A DNA stretch of 64,000 nucleotides, from contig ONSV01000009.1 in assembly GCA_900320585.1 (NCBI GenBank), positions 1 through 64,000 on the forward strand, in the 5' to 3' direction. A program made the position numbers and the translations under genes. Below the pieces are notes generated by a model. That model ran no database searches and had not been told where the DNA came from. It saw nothing but the letters and a program-made list of their open reading frames with translations. Source of the stretch: an uncultured Prevotellaceae bacterium (lineage in GTDB: Bacteria > Bacteroidota > Bacteroidia > Bacteroidales > Bacteroidaceae). Shown here in pieces: positions 60,767 through 64,000 of this stretch (position 1 is the stretch's first letter; each line of letters begins with the position of its first letter).

Positions 60767-61813
60767 CTATGGGTTGGGATGGGTGGCAGTGCCCTCTGGA
60801 TTTGTCGTTCGCTCAGGCACCGTCGTCGGTTGGCGGCGCGCCACCACGCTCCAGTCGGGCTGTGGTCCTTTTTTCTTTCCCCTAAGGCGCTCCCACGATT
60901 TGGAGTGCCGTGACTGGAGCCAATAGGGGAAGAACATCATGGCCATTGCTGCCAAAAGCAGGAGGATGGCATAGAAGGGTGGAGCCGACCTCTTGGCACA
61001 TGCTTTGGTGAGACGGTTGAGCTTCTCCATGGCCAATGCGGCATGGGCACTCTCGAAACCAGTGGTGTCGGCCTTCTCCTCATTGTAGAGGCGCTGCCTC
61101 ATGTCCTGGTCCATGGTCTTCTGCCATGAGTCGATGGCACCTGCGGTGAGGTTGGCGTTGCCCAAGAGGAAAACGTTCCATGTCGAGGCACCAGCCTGTG
61201 CCTTCTCCACCCATCGCTGGGCATCATGGCGCAGGCTGTCGTGGGCGGCGGGTTTCAGCAGAGTGGTCATGGCCTTCAGCATATTGTCGCGCATCACGCC
61301 CAAGCCCTTGTCGGTCATACCCTCGTTGTGCTTGCCGAATCCATATTTGGAGTAGTTTTTCGACTGGGTGCCCTTCACGCTTCTCAGCCGTTTCCGGTAG
61401 CTGGCTATCCGCTTGTCGGCAATGCTGTCGTACTCATCGAACATCGGCATGATTTCGGCCAGGGCCTCATCAAACTGCCGGGTGACTTGCCGGTTGCGGT
61501 CGGCCACAGAGAAGAAGTGGAGAAAGGGAAAGGCGGGAGCCAACAGCACAATGGCCAATGCCACCACGGCTATTCTCTCCTTGGAGATGCTGCTCGCAAA
61601 CCTGCTTTCGGCACCCTTCATTTGCTGGGCCTTGAAGCACAACAGCACCCAGGCCATGCCGATGGCCAAGGCCACCAAAGCCGACAGTTCCAGCCGGCCA
61701 CGGGTGAGGTATACCAGTCCCATGAACGAGATGTAGGCCACGAAGATGGCCGCCACCACGGCGACAATCTGTCCGAGCGCGGTCTTTTTTACCTTATGGT
61801 TGATACTATTCAT
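60767..61813 (-). CDS. Four-span membrane protein of the GTPase cluster
   Basis: 348 residues. Hydrophobic helices lie at roughly 12-35 (IVAVVAAIFVAYISFMGLVYL), 40-60 (LSALVALAIGMAWVLLCF), 80-102 (IAVVALAIVLLAPAFPFLHFF) and 282-302 (AILLLLAAMAMMFFPYWL). A large helical loop lies between the third and fourth spans (residues ~105-280). No known family. A periplasmic or cytoplasmic position of the loop cannot be settled. The gene precedes the GTPase pair by 11 bp and follows the transpeptidase-like gene after an 89-bp gap that contains a dispersed repeat. Confidence 0.72.
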   Translation of the reverse strand: MNSINHKVKKTALGQIVAVVAAIFVAYISFMGLVYLTRGRLELSALVALAIGMAWVLLCFKAQQMKGAESRFASSISKERIAVVALAIVLLAPAFPFLHFFSVADRNRQVTRQFDEALAEIMPMFDEYDSIADKRIASYRKRLRSVKGTQSKNYSKYGFGKHNEGMTDKGLGVMRDNMLKAMTTLLKPAAHDSLRHDAQRWVEKAQAGASTWNVFLLGNANLTAGAIDSWQKTMDQDMRQRLYNEEKADTTGFESAHAALAMEKLNRLTKACAKRSAPPFYAILLLLAAMAMMFFPYWLQSRHSKSWERLRGKKKGPQPDWSVVARRQPTTVPERTTNPEGTATHPNP

Positions 61814-61838
61814 TTTCTTTATTCATGTTTCGCATTCG

Positions 61839-61880
61839 CTCAACTTCTTGGAATTCAGAAGTTCTGGAGTTCAGACCATA
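61839..61880. repeat. Dispersed 'GTTCAGAAGTTCAG' element, copy 5
   Basis: CTCAACTTCTTGGAATTCAG continues into AGTTCTGGAGTTCAGACCAT. It retains the AGTTCAGA units and the CTCAACTT half-hairpin but is more diverged. It sits between two genes of the GTPase cluster. Confidence 0.6.
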
Positions 61881-61902
61881 GTCCGGATTTCGTCTCTCAC
61901 TC

Positions 61903-64000
61903 CTAAAGATATGGCTTGGCGAGTTGGTAGAACCGCCTGAGCCGGTCGGCATTCTGCGAGAAGAAATTGCGGGCGTCCGACGACTGTATGCCATTGCCCT
62001 TCTCTTTCTTGTTGGCCATCACACGGGTCACCCTCACCACGCACATCAGTCCGCGTCCGCCCTTTCCCTGCTGCACCTGCTTGTAAGCGCTCTCGGGCAT
62101 CAGGGCCATACAGTAGATGCCCACGTCGAGTTTGGAAAGTCTTCCGTCAATGCGTTTCTGCTCCATCCGTGTATAGTTGTCGGGCGTACCGGTCTTGGAG
62201 AAGAGCAGCAGTTTGTCGGTAATCTTCTGTTTACTGTTCAGGTCATCAACAACCCGTTGCATGGGTGTGAGCAGTCGGGGCGACTCGTGCTGTGCGGCAA
62301 GCAGGGCCTTCAGCACGGCGTTCCAGGAGTTGTTGGTTGCGGTGTCGGTCACCAGGCTGGCTGCCATACTTGGGTGGCGTGGGGCCACGAGCGAGGCCTC
62401 CACCTTTCTTTTGGTAAGCATTCTTGTCCAAGCCTCGGCCAGTTTCAGGCAGTTCCACTCATTGGTTCCCTGTCCGAGTACCCATGGCACGAGTTCACGT
62501 TTCATCGTGGCCCCAGGACGTGTGAGATTGTCGAAATAGAGCAGCGTGGGGTCGGGGGTGATGTTGTCGAGCCCGAAATGCTCCACCTTGTCGAGTCCAA
62601 GATTGTTCCATGTATAATAGGCCATCTGCAGACTGTCGTGCTCGTTATATGCCTTCATGTCGGGCAAGGTGTAGAGATAGTCGAGTTTTCGCACGAAGGG
62701 AGCGTTGGCCCAGGTGAAGTTGTCGTTGTTGCCCACATACACCTCCTTGCCCTTGAACGTGAACGGACTGCCCGTCTTGCTGCCGTAGTTGAGTGCCTTG
62801 GCCACCAGGGCCACGGGGTAGACATCATCGGAGGCGGCGAGGAAACGGGTCATTGATGAGCATCCGTTCCAGAAGCCGCTCGAGGTGGCGTCGTTGGCCC
62901 ATGCCGTGGTGGTATGTCCGAGGAACATGGCTTTCTGTCCATCCAACCGATAGTCGGAAGCGCCCGTGGAGAGTGTCGCCAGACTGGGTTTGGTGAGTAC
63001 GGCGGCCAGTGCCACAAGGGGTTTGAACGATGACCCCACGTACCTGCGCATGAGGGCGGGGTTCTTGCGTCCCAGGGCCAGGTCGTAGTCAAGGTTCTTG
63101 TCGGCCGAGCGGTAATATGGCGCGGCCACCACGCATCCGGTGGCCATATCCATGACGGTGAACGAGAGTTCCCACTGGTCCTTGGCATTGAAACGGCTCT
63201 TCAGTTGGTTGGCATAGTTCTCCAGTTCCTTCTCCATCATCATCGAGAGCATCGGGTCGATGCTCAACCGCACGGTGTCGCGGTATACGGAGTTGCGCAG
63301 CGTGGTGGAGAGTCCGCTCAGCAACTGTTGCGAGAACCTGTCGGTGAGCGAGGGGTCGATGTTGTAGCGTGCCTTCCCGGCATTGGAGTGGATGAGCGAC
63401 GACAGGGTGAGCATGGGGTTCTGCCTCGTCACCATGAGTTCGGCCATCTTTCCTCCATCCGAGATGCGGGTCACCATCAGCTTTACATTGCCGTTCAGGT
63501 TGTATACCCCGCCGTCCATAGCCGACGACGAGGACTTCTGCTTGGGCATGGCACCCTGCTCATCGTATGCCGTCACGTGGCACCCGGTGGTCTTCAGCCT
63601 CAGTTTCCCGCCTTCCACATAGTCGAGATAGAGGGCAGCCTGTGCCTCATCAAACTTTACGCACATCGTGGTGTTGCCCGCCTCATAGTCTTGGTAGAGA
63701 CGCATGTAGTCGGTCGCCTTGCTGTTGTCGCGACGCAGCGCGTGGTTCTTGCTATCGGCCCTCACCACCACCTCATGGCCGCCGTCGGTGGCAAGATGTC
63801 CTCTTCCCGACATCCGCAAGGGCATCACCGACTTGCCCCACACCACGAAACAGTGGTTGGACATGGGGAAGAGCGCGTTGTCGGCACAGGTCACCGTACC
63901 CACCCAGGGGTCTTTCACCAGAGCCAGCTTGAACATACCCGCCACCACCTCGATGCTCCGTATGCTGAGCGTGTCGGAGTCGGCGAACCGGATACGGAAC
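61903..64000 (-). CDS. Penicillin-binding-protein-like transpeptidase, 5' end missing
   Basis: The frame is open to the right edge (…F-R-I-R-F-A-D-S-D-T), so at least 699 residues of the C-terminal part are visible. VRLSIDPMLSMMMEKELE and FTVMDMATGCVVAAP resemble the linker and start of a PBP transpeptidase domain. YVGSSFKPLVALAAVL supplies S-x-x-K (codons 63021-63032) and LLFSKTGTPDN the KTG motif (62188-62196). The middle motif is S-D-D in AASDDVY instead of SxN. The ~230 residues before this are beta-rich and may be an FHA-like or other non-catalytic domain; this is not certain. Envelope location and peptidoglycan-related activity are inferred. Confidence 0.75.
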   Translation of the reverse strand, partial: FRIRFADSDTLSIRSIEVVAGMFKLALVKDPWVGTVTCADNALFPMSNHCFVVWGKSVMPLRMSGRGHLATDGGHEVVVRADSKNHALRRDNSKATDYMRLYQDYEAGNTTMCVKFDEAQAALYLDYVEGGKLRLKTTGCHVTAYDEQGAMPKQKSSSSAMDGGVYNLNGNVKLMVTRISDGGKMAELMVTRQNPMLTLSSLIHSNAGKARYNIDPSLTDRFSQQLLSGLSTTLRNSVYRDTVRLSIDPMLSMMMEKELENYANQLKSRFNAKDQWELSFTVMDMATGCVVAAPYYRSADKNLDYDLALGRKNPALMRRYVGSSFKPLVALAAVLTKPSLATLSTGASDYRLDGQKAMFLGHTTTAWANDATSSGFWNGCSSMTRFLAASDDVYPVALVAKALNYGSKTGSPFTFKGKEVYVGNNDNFTWANAPFVRKLDYLYTLPDMKAYNEHDSLQMAYYTWNNLGLDKVEHFGLDNITPDPTLLYFDNLTRPGATMKRELVPWVLGQGTNEWNCLKLAEAWTRMLTKRKVEASLVAPRHPSMAASLVTDTATNNSWNAVLKALLAAQHESPRLLTPMQRVVDDLNSKQKITDKLLLFSKTGTPDNYTRMEQKRIDGRLSKLDVGIYCMALMPESAYKQVQQGKGGRGLMCVVRVTRVMANKKEKGNGIQSSDARNFFSQNADRLRRFYQLAKPYL

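Noticed and set aside
1..64000. CRISPR arrays, insertion sequences, integrase or phage genes, rRNA
   Set aside because: No regular direct repeats with spacers, no transposase or integrase motifs and no rRNA segments were found.

Overview
The window looks like chromosomal DNA of a Prevotella-like member of the Bacteroidales. Three things suggest this. Many intergenic regions carry the Bacteroidetes -7 box TAnnTTTG, and Shine-Dalgarno sequences are scarce. Several secreted proteins end in a short 'YxLxGxR...GxYIxNGKK' C-terminal motif typical of this group. The gene families (TupA-like ATP-grasp, DUF4450, Omp28-like, TPR-AraC regulators, DUF4369 lipoproteins) are also characteristic. No phage, insertion sequence or CRISPR array was seen.

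Layout. 1-1200 is the tail of a repetitive surface protein, followed by a saccharopine/alanine-dehydrogenase-like gene with a frameshifted C-terminus (1277-2446). 2503-15780 (minus strand) is a surface-polysaccharide locus: ATP-grasp and GT2 glycosyl-modification genes, Wzx flippase, LicD, the GDP-fucose pathway (manC, gmd, fcl), a nucleotidyltransferase, an initiating sugar transferase, a DegT aminotransferase, a Wzy-type polymerase and an IspD/TarI-like cytidylyltransferase. A frameshifted acyltransferase lies just upstream. 17265-21390 (plus) encodes a CE2-like esterase and a large DUF4450-type protein. 21399-38849 is mostly housekeeping (RluA-type pseudouridine synthase, pyridoxamine kinase, helicase, MATE transporter, argS, RNase H, ribD, prmC, recX, comF), with a low-GC FAD-enzyme/glycosyltransferase-like pair and a GH65-like enzyme inserted. 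39092-47780 holds a secreted M6-type protease, two large secreted proteins and a membrane-spanning TPR-AraC regulator. 47981-55521 contains pyrE, argH, a tRNA-Leu(UAA), a thioredoxin-fold lipoprotein, a ComM/YifB ATPase and small genes.

The most unusual part is the minus-strand cluster 55625-64000, which runs off the right edge. It encodes a penicillin-binding-protein-like transpeptidase, a multi-pass membrane protein, two tandem paralogous GTPases (G1 GIPSSGKT, G3 DMAG, G4 TKTD), a single-pass membrane protein with a large cytoplasm-like N-terminal region, and a small membrane-anchored helical protein. I do not recognise this combination. It may couple GTPase signalling to the cell envelope, and it resembles in outline the paired-GTPase cassettes discussed for bacterial conflict systems.

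Two families of intergenic repeats stand out. One is a ~89-bp unit with covarying palindromes that ends in a -7 promoter box: four tandem copies before the pyridoxamine kinase gene and two before pyrE. The other is a dispersed 'GTTCAGAAGTTCAG' element found at five intergenic sites.
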